From Spinacia oleracea (taxonomy: Eukaryota > Streptophyta > Magnoliopsida > Caryophyllales > Amaranthaceae): a stretch of 64,000 nucleotides of DNA. Below are positions 21,275 through 33,061 of the stretch, piece by piece. The translations under genes were made by a program, and so were the position numbers. Each line of letters begins with the position of its first letter. Position 1 is the stretch's first letter. The DNA is taken from assembly GCF_020520425.1 (NCBI RefSeq), contig NC_079491.1, positions 97,929,152 through 97,993,151 on the forward strand, read 5' to 3'. The notes under the pieces were generated by a model. It saw only the letters and a list, made by a program, of their open reading frames with translations. It was not told where the DNA came from and made no database searches.

Positions 21275-24220
21275 AATTATATTGGACAAAAATGACATTT
21301 TTTAACCCAACTACCAACAAACGAACCTATTTTCATATTCTAAACGTTTTTCATGATACATATGAGTAGTTATATGATTATAAGATTCATTTCAAGTTCG
21401 TTATGCACGTCTATGGTTCATTTGGGTCGATATAGGTCATTTATGGTTAAAAAATGGCATTTTCGATCCTAATTACCAACAAACAAACCTATATCCATAT
21501 TCTAAATGTTTTTCATGATTCTTATGATTAATTATATTATTATAAGACTCATTTCAACTTCGTTATGCACGCTTAAGGGTCATTTGGGTCGATATAGGTA
21601 ATTTATGGCCAAAAATGGCATTTCCGATCCCAACTACCAACAAACGACCCTATTTCCATAATCTAAACGTTTTTCATGATTCATATGATTAGTTATATGA
21701 TTATAAGACTGATTTCAAGTTCGTTATGCACGTCTATGGTTCATTTGGGTCGATATAGGTCATTTATGGTCAAAAATGGCATTTTCGATCCCAATTACCA
21801 ACAAACAAACCTATATCCATATTCTAAATGTTTTTCATGATTCTTATGATTAATTATATTATTACAAGACTCATTTCAACTTCGTTATGCATGTTTAAGG
21901 GTCATTTGGGTCGATATAGGTAATTTTTGGCCAAAAATGACATTTTCGATCCCAACTACCAACAAACGAACCTATTTCGATATTCTAAACGTTTTTCATT
22001 ATTCATATGATTAGTTATATGATTATAAGACTCATTTCATGATATTTATGAACGTCTATGGGTCATTTGGGTCGATATAGGTCATTTTTGGCTAAAAATG
22101 GCATTTTCGATCTTAACAACTAACAAATGAAGCTAAGGACACTTTCTAAATCTTTTTCATGATTCATATGATTAGTTATATGTTTATAAGACTCATTTCA
22201 AGTTCTTTATGCACACATAAGGCTCATTTGGTACGATATAGGTCATTTATGGCCAAAAATGGCATTTTCGATCCCAAATACCAACAAACGAACGTATTTC
22301 CATATTCTAAACGTTTTTCATGATTCATATGATTAGTTATATGATTATAAGACTCATTTCAAGTTCGTTATGCACGTCTATGGTTCATTTAGGTCGATAT
22401 AGGTCATTTATGGTCGAAAATGGCATTTTCGATCCCAATTACTAACAAACAAAACAATATCCATATTCTAAACGTTTTTCATGATTCTTATGATTAATTA
22501 TATTATTACAAGACTCATTTCAACTTCGTTATGCATGCCTAAGGGTCATTTGGGTCGATATAGGTAATTTTTGGACAAAAATGGCATTTTCGATCCCAAC
22601 TACCAACAAACGAACCTATTTCGATATTCTAAACATTTTTCATTATTCATATGATTAGTTATATGATTATAAGACTCATTTCATGATATTTATGAACGTC
22701 TATGGGTCATTTGGGTCGATATAGGTTATTTTTGGCTAAAAATGGCATTTTCGATCCCAACAACTAACAAATGAACCTAAGGACACTTTCTAAATATTTT
22801 TCATGATTCATATGATTAGTTATATGTTTATAAGACTCATTTCAAGTTCTTTATGCACACATAAGGCTCATTTGGGACGATATAGGTCATTTATGGCCAA
22901 AAATGGCATTTTCGATCCCAAATACCAACAAACGAACCTATTTCCATATTCTAAACGTTTTTCATGATTCATATGATTAGTTATATGATTATAAGACTCA
23001 TTTCAAGTTCGTTACGCACGTCTATGGTTCATTTAGGTTGATATAGGTCATTTATGGTCAAAAATGGCATTTTCGATCCCAATTACTAACAAACAAACCA
23101 ATATCCATATTCTAAATGTTTTTCATGATTCTTATGATTAATTATATTATTATAAGACTCATTTCAACTTCGTTATGCATGTTTAAGGGTCATTTGGGTC
23201 GATATATGTAATTTTTGGCCAAAAATGACATTTTCGATCCCAACTACCAACAAACGAACCTATTTCGATATTCTAAACGTTTTTCATTATTCATATAATT
23301 AGTTATATGATTATAAGACTCATTTCATGATATTTATGAACGTCTATGGGTCATTTGGGTCGATATAGGTCATTTTTGGCTAAAAATGGCATTTTCGATC
23401 CCAACAACTAACAAATGAACCTAAGGAAACTTTCTAAATCTTTTTCATGATTCATATGATTAGTTATATGTTTATAAGACTCATTTCAAGTTCTTTATGC
23501 ACACATAAGGCTCATTTGGGACGATATAGGTCATTTATGGCCAAAAATGGCATTTTCGATCCCAAATACCAACAAACGAACCTATTTCCATATTCTAAAC
23601 GTTTTTCATGATTCATATGATTAGTTATATGATTATAAGACTCATTTCAAGTTCGTTATGCACGTCTATAGTTCATTTAGGTCGATATAGGTCATTTATG
23701 GTCAAAAATGGCATTTTCGATCCCAATTACTAACAAACAAACCAATATCCATATTCTAAATGTTTTTCATGATTCTTATGATTAATTATATTATTATAAG
23801 ACTCATTTCAACTTCGTTATGCATGCCTAAGGGTCATTTGGGTCGATATAGATAATTTTTGGCCAAAAATGGCATTTTCGATCCCAACTGCCAACAAACG
23901 AACCTATTTCGATATTCTAAACATTTTTCATTATTCATATGATTAGTTATATGATTATAAGACTCATTTCATGATATTTATGAACGTCTATGGGTCATTT
24001 GGGTCGATATAGGTCATTTTTGGCTAAAAATGGCATTTTCGATCCTAACAACTATCAAATGAACCTAAGGACACTTTCTAAACGTTTTTCATGATTTATA
24101 TGATTAGTTATATATTTATTAAACTCATTTCAAGTTCTTTATACAAATCTAAGGCTCATTTGGCTCGATATAGGTCATATTTGGCCAAAAATGGAATTGT
24201 CAATTCCAAATATCAACATG
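21275..24220. repeat. Satellite array, about 161-bp monomers in a 644-bp four-unit higher-order repeat
   Basis: About 18 tandem monomers contain TCATTTGGGTCGATATAGGT, GGCATTTTCGATCCCAA, ACGTTTTTCATGATTC and GATTAGTTATATGATTATAAG. Four monomer types are told apart by the bases before TCATTTGGG: A (GTTCGTTATGCACGTCTATGG), B (CTTCGTTATGCATG...AAGGG), C (GATATTTATGAACGTCTATGG), D (GTTCTTTATGCACACATAAGG). The order is A B A B C D A B C D A B C D A B C D. Type D recurs at 22203, 22847, 23491 and 24135, each exactly 644 bases apart. Confidence 0.93.
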
Positions 24221-24290
24221 GCTGGTTCAAAATAACACAAGCATAGAAATAGTCCTAAATGATGAACGGTTGAAGTGTAATAACTGTAAT

Positions 24291-24690
24291 GATCAGCAGC
24301 CGAACATATCAGTTTTTGATATGTTCAGCAGCTTATCTATTGCTGCTGATCTGCTGTTGAACAGATCAGTTAACTGATGTGTTCAGCTGCAGATCAGCAG
24401 CAGCAGATCAGCTGCTGAACACATCAGTTTCTGATCTGTTCAACTGCTGATCTGCTGCTGCTGATCTGCAGCTGAAGAGATCAGAAACTGATTTGTTGAG
24501 CAGTTGATCTGCTGCTGTTGATCTGCTGTTTAACATATCAGAAACAGAATCTGTTCAGCTGCAGATCAGCAGCAGCAGATCAGCTGCTGAACACATCAGT
24601 TTCTGATCTGTTCAACTGCTGATCTGCTGCTGCTGATCTGCAGCTGAACAGATCAGAAACTGATCTGTTCAGCAGCTGATCTGCTGCCAG
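24291..24690. repeat. GATCAGCAGC palindrome-rich block
   Basis: Dense inverted repeats built from GATCAGCAGCAG and its complement CTGCTGCTGATC, with CTGATCTGTTCAG spacers. A segment of about 90 bases is repeated about 172 bases apart (from about 24385 and about 24557). Both strands can fold into long hairpins. Confidence 0.85.
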
Positions 24691-24699
24691 GCTGCCATA

Positions 24700-25610
24700 A
24701 GTCCCTCGACACTATAACCAGGGATTCACGCTTCTGAATCACTAAACCAGTATTAACATAACATTTTCATTCTGTTTTCTTCCTGCAACTAACATAACAC
24801 CAACTGAAATGAAACCAATCTAAACTACCCTTATCAAGTCCTAAAAACCAAGCACAGAAACACCAAAGGATAACACAAGATGCACTCAAGTCTTTGTTAT
24901 TTTACAATTCAAACCCGTTTAAGCCTAAGCCTTGCATTTCCAATATATAGAATAAATGGGGATTTTACTACATTTTGGGGGATCCTAGAAGAACCATACT
25001 TTGTCCAAGAATCATGTGCATCCTCTAACATCTGGAGAACCACGCAGGTAATATTCAATTAAAATTCCCTAGTATGAAGTAACTATTTCTGAATGTTTAA
25101 GCTAGAAATTCTGCCAATAAATAAAACTGATAGATTTAATCATAAATGAATAGTCACGCATAATTACAAGTAATGAATTTTTAATATCTACTGCAATTAA
25201 AATGTAAGCAATATAATGGTTTAGATTTATACCATACTTTTATAACCTTGCCTGACTAGTCCAATATCACAAATGTAAAGTAAAATTTGAACTGAAAGAA
25301 CCATTGTTATTTCTACTGAAAATGCTAATCAAATCATAAATCAAATACACGCAACGAAGGTGAGCCACTGACTATTAAGAGTCAAGCAACTTCAAGACTT
25401 TGTCTTGAAAGAATTATCAAGTTAGATATTGAGCAGAATATAATGGTAGATTAACTTTTTAAAACAAAACAAGGATTCATTGTACCAAATTCAGAGGCGT
25501 TTAATCCAAGGTTCGGGGAGAGAATTCAAGACAAGGAATCAGATAAAAACATGTCTAAATATCAAAGGAATGTTTATTAATAACAAAAAACCATTCAATA
25601 CCAAGAAACA
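24700..25610. other. CACTA-2 interior, AT-rich
   Basis: No gene is recognised. An exon-like stretch at 24960-25050 ends at CGCAG|GTAATATT on the + strand, and its minus strand is open too (MLEDAHDSWTKYGS). I cannot assign it. Confidence 0.4.
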
Positions 25611-25615
25611 CTTAC

Positions 25616-25717
25616 TTCCGTTGTAATGGTGAACTCCGACCTTAGCTAACATAGCATAGTACTCAATCTCAGACTTCCTCAGAGGTGGGCAATTGTTTGA
25701 GATGATGATCAACTTTG
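25616..25717 (-). pseudogene. RPL30: Captured exon of ribosomal protein L30 (eL30)
   Basis: The minus strand has an acceptor (TTTCTTTCAG), then 102 bases encoding [20 protein letters not shown] and [13 protein letters not shown], then a donor (GTAAGTG). This is the conserved middle of eukaryotic ribosomal protein L30 (60S subunit), about one third of the usual roughly 112 residues. The flanking L30 exons are not visible, so it is a captured fragment, not a functional ribosomal gene. The exon is uninterrupted and keeps both splice sites. It is in phase with the first exon at 26207-26267. Confidence 0.9.
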
Positions 25718-25719
25718 CT

Positions 25720-26200
25720 GAAAGAAATAACAAGTGCGTATCTTACCATTACATTTCACACAAGTCAAGAATAAAACAGCAAGTTCAATTTTTTTTAAAA
25801 AGACCTTAACACCAAATTCAGAAGGCATGAAACAGGAAACCCAATAAATGTGAGACTAAACTAAGACTAATTCGATGGCAACATTGAGCAAATGGGCAAT
25901 AAAAAGTAGAATAAACCACATATTCAACAACACCAATTATACATGACTGCAAACAATCAGGCCGTCACAACCTAGAAATACAGCATCAACAAAACATGGG
26001 GATATTATTTCCACAAACCGATCTACCATTTAGAATTTCTATTCAAATATCAAGAAAACAACCAAAGATCGAATAAAATAGCAAAAAAAGAAACGCGAAA
26101 TAGTAAATATTCCAATTCAATTAAACCAGCATAATTTATTAAAATCGCAATTAAAACCAAGAAACAAAACCCTAATTTGGAAAATCCAGAGAAAGGAGAA
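25720..26200. other. Intron-like AT-rich interval of CACTA-2
   Basis: No open frame or repeat is seen. It lies between the putative first exon and the L30 exon and would be the intron between them. Confidence 0.5.
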
Positions 26201-26206
26201 TCATAC

Positions 26207-26267
26207 CATCATCATCAGTGAGAGAGCAGTTGTGCTTGCGGTGAGAGTTTTGGGAATCGGTCGCCAT
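26207..26267 (-). other. Candidate first coding exon, unrecognised
   Basis: On the minus strand, an ATG at 26267 begins MATDSQNSHRKHNCSLTDDD, and after one further base there is a good donor (GGTATGATTC). The exon is 61 bases, so it ends with one base of a codon. The L30 exon begins with the two bases that complete it, giving a continuous frame if spliced. An overlapping open frame, 26201-26458, reads in another register. I do not recognise the peptide, which presumably comes from a different host gene. Confidence 0.5.
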
Positions 26268-26565
26268 GGTCGGGAAGAAAATCTGGGGTTCCGAGCATAG
26301 GAGGCGCAGCGTGGGGCCTCGTCGCCGGTGAAGATGAAGCAGAGCCTCAAAGAAGATCGACCGGACGTTGGAGGCGGTGGTGATGGTGCGCGGTGATGGT
26401 GGACGGAGGGTTGAGTGTGGACGAGAGAAGAAGGAGACGTGTCACGTGACTGTTGCAAATGAAGGGAAAGATGTGAATTGCGTGAATGCTTAGGTCTTAA
26501 GTTGCCCTTGTTTCAAATTGAAGGGAAAGTTATTATTCATTTAATTTTTATTTTTTTTAACCATT

Positions 26566-26631
26566 ATAAGTTGCTCTTGTTGTATAAGGGCAACTTATGT
26601 TGAGCAACTTATAAACTTTTTTCCTCTAGTG
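26566..26631. repeat. Right terminus and subterminal repeats of CACTA-2
   Basis: Two opposed copies of AAGTTGCTC/AAGTTGCCCTT lie before ATAAACTTTTTTCCTCTAGTG. TAGTG at 26627-26631 is the CACTA terminus; Gypsy-A coding sequence resumes at 26632. Confidence 0.8.
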
Positions 26632-28982
26632 CTTTCCAACCAAAACTCACACTTTGAGAACTTGGCATACAACTGGTTATCTCTCAAGGTACTCAACACC
26701 GATCTCAAGTGTTCCGCGTGATCCTCTTCACTCTTCGAATACACTATGATGTCATCTATGAAAACCACTACAAACTTGTCCAAATAGGCATGGAATACAC
26801 GGTTCATTAAGTCCATAAATATTGCAGGGGCATTGGTTAACCCAAAAGGCATAACAGTGAACTCATAATGTCCGTATCTAGTCCTGAATGCGGTCTTTAG
26901 TATGTCATGGTCAGCGATTCTCAATTGATGATAACCCGGATGCAAATTGATCTTTGAAAATATTCTTGCTCCTTTTAGTTGGTCAAATAGGTCTTCTATC
27001 CTAGGTAATGGATACTTGTTCTTGATTGTGACCTTATTAAGCTCCCTGTAGTCTATACAGAGCCTCATACTTCCATCCTTTTTCTTCAGAAACAACACTG
27101 GTGCTCCCCAAGGCGATGCACTTGGCCTAATATAACCTTTCTCCAATAGATCCCCTAGTTGGCCTTTTAACTCATTCATTTCCGCTGGAGCCATTCGATA
27201 AGGTGCTTTTGAAATAGGGGCGGTTCCAGGCACTAAATCTATGGTAAAGTCAATAGGTCTATTGGGAGGCATCCCCGGGATCTCTTCTGGAAATACATCA
27301 AGGAATTCATTGACTACTGTAATATCCTCAGGGTGATCCTTGATCACATGCTCTAGGTTCCTCACATTGCATAAGAAGGCTGGGTTCCCTTTACTGACTA
27401 GCTTCACGAGTTCCATTGCCGTTATGATTCCTATGTTCTTAGGCTTACCAAAACGACGATATGACACTACTTTGCCTAGGCTACACCTCAAGTAAACCTT
27501 CTGCTTCTCACAATCTATTTTGGCTTTGAACTTGGCCAACCAATCCATCCCTAGAATTACATCTAGCTCTCCTAACTCAAATTCGATTAGGTTAGATAAG
27601 AACACGGTCTTGGCTATGGTCAAAGGCACATCTCTATGAATTTTGGTACACTTCACTATAATACCAGTAGGTATGACTATAGGTACCTCAATTGGTTCAG
27701 GCTCTTTCAACCCTAGTTTTCCCAAAGCATCTACTGATATAAAAGAATAAGTCGCATCAGAATCAAATAGAACTTTAACTAAAATGGAATTAATAGAAAA
27801 AGTACCCGCTATGACGTCAGAGGAAGTCTCCGCTTCTTGCCTAGATATCACATTAAACTTTCCTTGGGCAACTCCTTTGTTATAGCCACCTCCATTGGTG
27901 TTCCCATTGTTGTTTCGGTTCCCATTCTGCTGTTGGTTTCCTCCAGGCTTTCCATGGTTCTGGTGGTTGCCATTGCTGTTGCTATTGTTACCACCTTGGT
28001 GGTTCCTTTGGTTTCCACCTCCATTTCCCCCATTCCGGTTCTGATTGTTCCGGTTATTGCCTTGGTGGTTACCTTGGTTAGGCTTTCCATTCTTAGAATA
28101 GTATTCATACTCCCTATGGCCTAACTTTTGACAGAATCTACAAGTCACCAAATTTCCATCACAATCCTTCCCATGGTGATTCATGTTACAGCGCCTACAT
28201 TCGTAGGTCCATACTCCATTCCTTCCAGACTGATTTCCACCACCTTGGTTGTTGCGATTACCACCATTGTTAGCCCTAAACTGGAAATTCCCATTTCCTT
28301 TGTGCTTCTTAAAATTCCCCTGATTCTAATGGTTATTCCCTTGATTCGAGCTTCCACCATCCTTTCTCTTTTCAGCACTACCATTCTTCCTTTGCTGTAA
28401 ACCATACAGGTGAGCAGCTTTTCCGTACAGGGTGTGTAATGAGGTAAAGGTCTCTCCAGACAACAACAGCTGTAAGTCCATGGTCAAACCATTCTCAAAT
28501 CTTTGAGCCCTGAGCTCTTCCGTTGCCACCACTTCAGGTGCAAACCTAGACACCTCTATAAACTTAGAATAGTATTCCGTCACAGACAGACCTCCCATTT
28601 TGAGTTCAATGAACTCTTGCGCCTTTTGCTTTTTCAGATAAGGTGGGTAAAACTTGTTCCTTAGTGTAGTTTTGAATGCTTCCCATCCAAAGTTAGGTGT
28701 GGCTCTAAGGGTATTTTCACATCGTTGCCACCATAAATCAGCTTCACCTCTTAGGTAGTACACAACACTATTCACCCTAAGGTTTTCGGGGCAATTCACA
28801 GCTACAATGAGTTTATCAAACTCTCTCAACCAGTTCTCAAGCACACTCGGTTCAATCTCTCCGCTATAGAGTGGAGGCTTGATTTGAGCTATTTTCTTAA
28901 ACATTTCCCCAGCCGGATCATGCACTGGGTTGGCTCTGGTTTGAGCTAGGTCTCGAACTACCTCAACTAGTTGTCTAACCAC
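26632..28982 (-). pseudogene. Gypsy-A gag, protease and reverse transcriptase (5' part of polyprotein)
   Basis: The gag domain lies at 28982-28329 (LYSGEIEPSVLENWLREFDK, YYLRGEADLWWQRCE). A TAG stop at 28326-28328 interrupts it, and the same frame continues below. CCHC-like clusters follow ([21 protein letters not shown], where the last Cys is replaced by Tyr), then an Asn/Gly/Gln-rich stretch. The protease active site reads [16 protein letters not shown] is usual, so the catalytic Gly is lost. The reverse transcriptase follows ([43 protein letters not shown]) and is cut by CACTA-2 just after CEFWLE. Upstream of 28982 the frame stays open to about 29016, so the true gag start is not certain. 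Confidence 0.92.
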
Positions 28983-29457
28983 TTCAGAAATCTCTTGGTT
29001 AGCTATATCCCTTCTCCTGAATAAATAAAAAGGCTAACTTTAATATTGGTTGGACATGAAATTACTAAGGCACTAGTTTAACAACGAACCTACTCACAAC
29101 AAGAACACATTTAGGCGCAACCTAGGCGAAGAGTTGGCGCCATTCTTGGGCCTTCTCACCCCACTATTCGATGCAAGTAAATTTAGATGGTTGCTACTAA
29201 ACCACCTTGCACATAAAATTTCATTGAAGAAATAACAAGTAATCCCTTTGCGATACCCACAAGACTTAGAATTGAGAATTGAACTTAAAGGATAACGAAA
29301 AAGGAAATTCTATTCTTTTATTAAAAATCCAATGAATAAGTCTTACATCCACTAATGCCATAGCATTTATTCTCCAACTATGATAAAACTAAAACCATAA
29401 ATAGTAGCTTTGCTACTTTATTAATCAACGGAAAATAAAACTAAGGATTACATTTCT
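28983..29457 (-). other. Interval between Gypsy-A leader ORF and gag
   Basis: Non-coding. Minus-strand TTTTTATTTATTCAG at about 29017-29031 looks like a splice acceptor just before gag. Confidence 0.4.
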
Positions 29458-30093
29458 CTAGAGACTAACGTCATCACGACGATCATTTCTTTCCTTGTAT
29501 TGCGCTGGAGTAAAGTCTTGATCATTAGGATCATCCAAGTCTTCTTTCGGATCCGAGTCTTCATCCATAGCCCCATCATTTTGCTGTGGCTCACTATCAA
29601 CCACATTATTCTCTTCAAACTCATCTTGAGATCCACTGGATATCTCAATGGTGGGTTCAGGAACTATAGGGTTAGGATTTTCAATCTCTACCACATCATC
29701 ATCACTATCCTCCTCAACCTCACTAGCTTGCTCATCATGGATCATGCCATCATCACCATCACTTTCTATTCCTCCATAGCCCATACCTAGACCCGCAGAA
29801 TACTTCCTATCCTCATAACTATTTTCCGCAACCTCTAAGATAGTAGCAAGAACCTCAGAGTCATACTTCCACCTACCATCACTAGTCCCATATTTGTACC
29901 AATTAGGGGTACCATCACCAAAATGCATGTCACTGAACTTGTTCTTGAGGTCTATGTAAGGGTTCTTATGGGGTAAACAATGTATAACCATACTAGCCAT
30001 CATATCTTTGTGCCTAAGGTGGGGCATATTCTTGGTCGAAGCCAAATAGTCACAAGCAAACACGATCTTCTGAACATACGTGCGAGGAGTCTC
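29458..30093 (-). CDS. Gypsy-A leader ORF of unknown function
   Basis: A minus-strand open frame of about 200-212 codons lies between the primer site and gag. The ATG-less start used here is the frame opening; a GTG is at 30063. The N-terminal half is mixed and globular-looking (FACDYLASTKNMPHLRHKDM, FGDGTPNWYKYG), and the C-terminal half is strongly acidic (EVEEDSDDDVVEIENPNP, DEDSDPKEDLDDPNDQDF). I do not recognise a domain. It could be a captured gene piece, a distinct accessory gene, or an N-terminal gag exon joined by splicing. No stop interrupts it, whereas gag has one. Confidence 0.55.
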   Translation of the reverse strand, partial: ETPRTYVQKIVFACDYLASTKNMPHLRHKDMMASMVIHCLPHKNPYIDLKNKFSDMHFGDGTPNWYKYGTSDGRWKYDSEVLATILEVAENSYEDRKYSAGLGMGYGGIESDGDDGMIHDEQASEVEEDSDDDVVEIENPNPIVPEPTIEISSGSQDEFEENNVVDSEPQQNDGAMDEDSDPKEDLDDPNDQDFTPAQYKERNDRRDDVSL

Positions 30094-30953
30094 ATTAATT
30101 ATCCATCTTCTTTAAGTATCCTAGACTGGTGAACTTAGAAGGTAGCATCCTTAATTCCTGAAAATTCACAACTCAAAAGTCTTACTAACGCGTTTCCATA
30201 GAAATTCCAACCCCAAAAGGATACAATAAATAGTTCGTGGAGCCATACAATTTCAATGCACAAATATATGCTCAACATGAAATATGATGCAATTAATCAC
30301 ATAAAGCAAGATAAAACATGGTAAGAACATATTCATGGCACTTAATAAATCACATTGTCACATAATATGCATTCTTAGACTAATATGCCCTTCTTAGTCT
30401 ACCCAATTCTCACTTGAAAATAATATTAATTTTCGAAATTAATTAAGAAATAACTCCTAACTTAGTTGAAATTATTTAAATTAAAATCGAAAATTAATAA
30501 GAATTATTGATTAATTAAATAAATAAATAAATAAATTTCGGATGATTTAAAATAAAATAAAAAGAAATCCGAATTTTTTTAAAAAAAAAAAAAATAAATT
30601 CGAAAATATTCGAATAAATAAGTAAATAAATAAATAAGTAAAATATTAAAATAATTCGGATATTTAAAAGAAAAAAATTCCGAAATTATTAAAATAAATT
30701 TGAATTATTTTCGAAATTTTCGAATAAAAAAAATTTCGGAAAAATTAATTAATTTTACGTAATAATCCAACTTTTCAACTCATTTCAAACGACCCAAAAT
30801 AATTGATATTTGACCTTTAAAATATTGAGTACTCAAAATAATACGTTTTGACTTTAGGAAATTAATTTTCGAAAATCCTAAAGTTCCGCAATCATAGTTT
30901 AAGGATTTACCACTTTGCACTATTAGTTAATGCAAAGCAGCTCTCAAACTAGA
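30094..30953 (-). other. Gypsy-A 5' leader, AT-rich
   Basis: No coding frame. 30440-30760 is very AT-rich, with AAAT/AATA runs and repeated TTCGAAAATT and TTCGGA-type words. Confidence 0.6.
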
Positions 30954-30965
30954 GCTCTGATACCA
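30954..30965 (-). other. Gypsy-A primer binding site
   Basis: The minus strand reads TGGTATCAGAGC, complementary to Met-tRNA, three bases from the LTR edge. Confidence 0.92.
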
Positions 30966-33061
30966 CTTTGTAACACCCTAATAATTTCTTGCTTTTATAA
31001 AACCATTTTCCAACTTAAATAAAGGAATTACTAAAGTATTACCGCCACCGTGACAACGGTTAAGTCTATTACCAGAATTACGCAGCGGAATTAAATGTCA
31101 ACTAACTTTTAAAAAAACATAATTAATGAAATATTGAGGCCTCCTGCAATTTGGAACCATAATGGCCCAAAACCCAAAGTATAAATAATTCAAACATTTC
31201 AAACATAGTAAAGTTAAATAGTTGAAAATACGAAAACATGCAACTCTCTCGATCATCCCAAGCCACGTGATTCCGATCAACCAACCTGCTATTTTATTCT
31301 ACTCCCCATCAATGCAAGTGCAAATGATAGATCATCATAGGGTCATTAAGGCAAAGGACATGACCAAAACACACACAAAGCACGTAGTCAGCAAAAGCTG
31401 AGTACTTACAAGAATAGAGTGAAATGAAACTAAAACATGCATCACTCACTAAGTACTAATCAACATGCAAAAGCCATATAATAATTAACAACCAATCATG
31501 AATACAAGACTCGACACTTGACTCGACTCTTGACTCACAATTTAATTAGAATAAGCTTCGAACGGGCCAAAAGAATAATCCACAAAGGGAAAAGGTGGTG
31601 GGAGCCAACCATACACCAAATATATAATAATAAAATCGGGCCATACCGAGTGTCGGGCCATACCGACGGAATTCCTGCACATAATATAAATGAAACAACG
31701 TCTTGTATTATTAGTAGGAGTACGAGCTTTCCGGAAAGACTCCCCCATTGTTCATACTCAAGGTATATACGTTCCAAGAGTTTTGAAGCTTGTTCTGGTT
31801 GCACTTTACGTTTATTAATATTTTATAAAAGGCGAACTCAAGACTCACCAACATGCACACATACAATTAATAAACAACAACCAAAACAATCTTATTTTAA
31901 ATGCTTTAGGACTTGTGATCAACAAGGCAAGACACTTGTGATATTACTACCATGTTCCTCCTCACCAAGGTGAGACTCCACATCATGCACATTATCATGA
32001 GGGTTGTGCCCTTGCACGACAAATCCTAATTCATTTCATACATAATATTCCCAACTGAACCCTACATGTGCGGTGGCTTACGTCAGCTAACCCTTCACAT
32101 GTGGTAAAATAAGTAGTACAACGAGGTACGAATAATTGGCTCAAACTATGCTAGACATCCCGTACAATAGCATACAAATAAATAATCCATCCCTTGCATG
32201 TGAAATAAACCATACATGCATAAATATTGAACAACATGATTGACAATGAAATCCATGCTCATAATAATTCCAACATGCTTGTTCAACAATTGATCCAATA
32301 AATCCATCATCACAAATCACATGCTCGTTCACCAAAATAAACATGATTCCACATAATGTAATTCACATCATCAACAATCATGTAATGTCATTGACAAAAG
32401 GTGTGGTCACCCTAGACTTGTACGTACCTTGAATACCTAAGCGTAGGGGCCACTTTGCAATAACGAGCACTCAACTAGAAATCACCTCCTATCATCAAAA
32501 TAATGAAACTTAAATTATTTCCATGTTCATTAAATTTCCAGCAACTTTGTAAAATTTAAAACCTCATTTAGACTTTAGAATTCAATCGTTTTTCAATAAT
32601 AAAAACGTCTCAATTTGCAAAATCAATCCCTAGTACGAAAACATACTTTTTCCTCCTTTAAAATCAATAAAAATCAACACATTAAACCTTTATTCAAATC
32701 TGAAAATATAATTGATTATCATAATTAAAATCATCACCTAATTATGCTAATCAATTGACTCATTTGGTCTAGGTTAAAACCCCTAACTTGAAAATCCCAA
32801 TAACACTAGTTTATTATCATAAAAATCAATGCTTTATTCAATAAACAAATCTGAAAATTTATCCTTTAATAATTAAAACAAACCTAATGAATCACAACAC
32901 GCAAATCCTCAAACCACGATATTCATAACCGGTTCCCAGCATTTTAATTACTCAAAACAATATTAATATAATAATTTAAAATACGGAATTTAAATAGAAT
33001 AGGTAAGGAAGAAGAGAATTATATCAATCCGGCCTATAGCACGGAACAACCACGAATTAGA

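Larger units (their letters stand above)
20718..26631. mobile_element. CACTA-2: non-autonomous CACTA-like DNA transposon with captured exons and a satellite array
   Basis: It interrupts the Gypsy-A polyprotein. The right end reads CCTCTAGTG on the + strand, that is CACTAGAGGAAAAAAG inward, a CACTA-type terminus. Both ends carry subterminal inverted copies of ATAAGTTGCCCTTGTTGCA. The expected left CACTA terminus is not intact, and the flanking gypsy gene lacks about 100 codons, so a deletion probably removed both. There is no transposase. Class assignment rests on one terminus and the subterminal repeats. Confidence 0.7.

Noticed and set aside
21275-24220. CRISPR-like array
   Set aside because: Units are contiguous 161-bp satellite monomers with no unique spacers, in plant DNA.
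24291-24690. microRNA precursor
   Set aside because: The inverted repeats are multiple and low-complexity, without a single defined stem of usual size; a small-RNA dataset would be needed.
24880-25062. A + strand 60-codon frame ending at a splice-donor-like site in CACTA-2
   Set aside because: I compared it by eye with the remaining L30 exons on both strands and found no convincing match; kept only as an unassigned exon-like stretch.
25616-25717. A functional host ribosomal protein gene
   Set aside because: Only one exon, about a third of the protein, is present and it sits inside a transposon.
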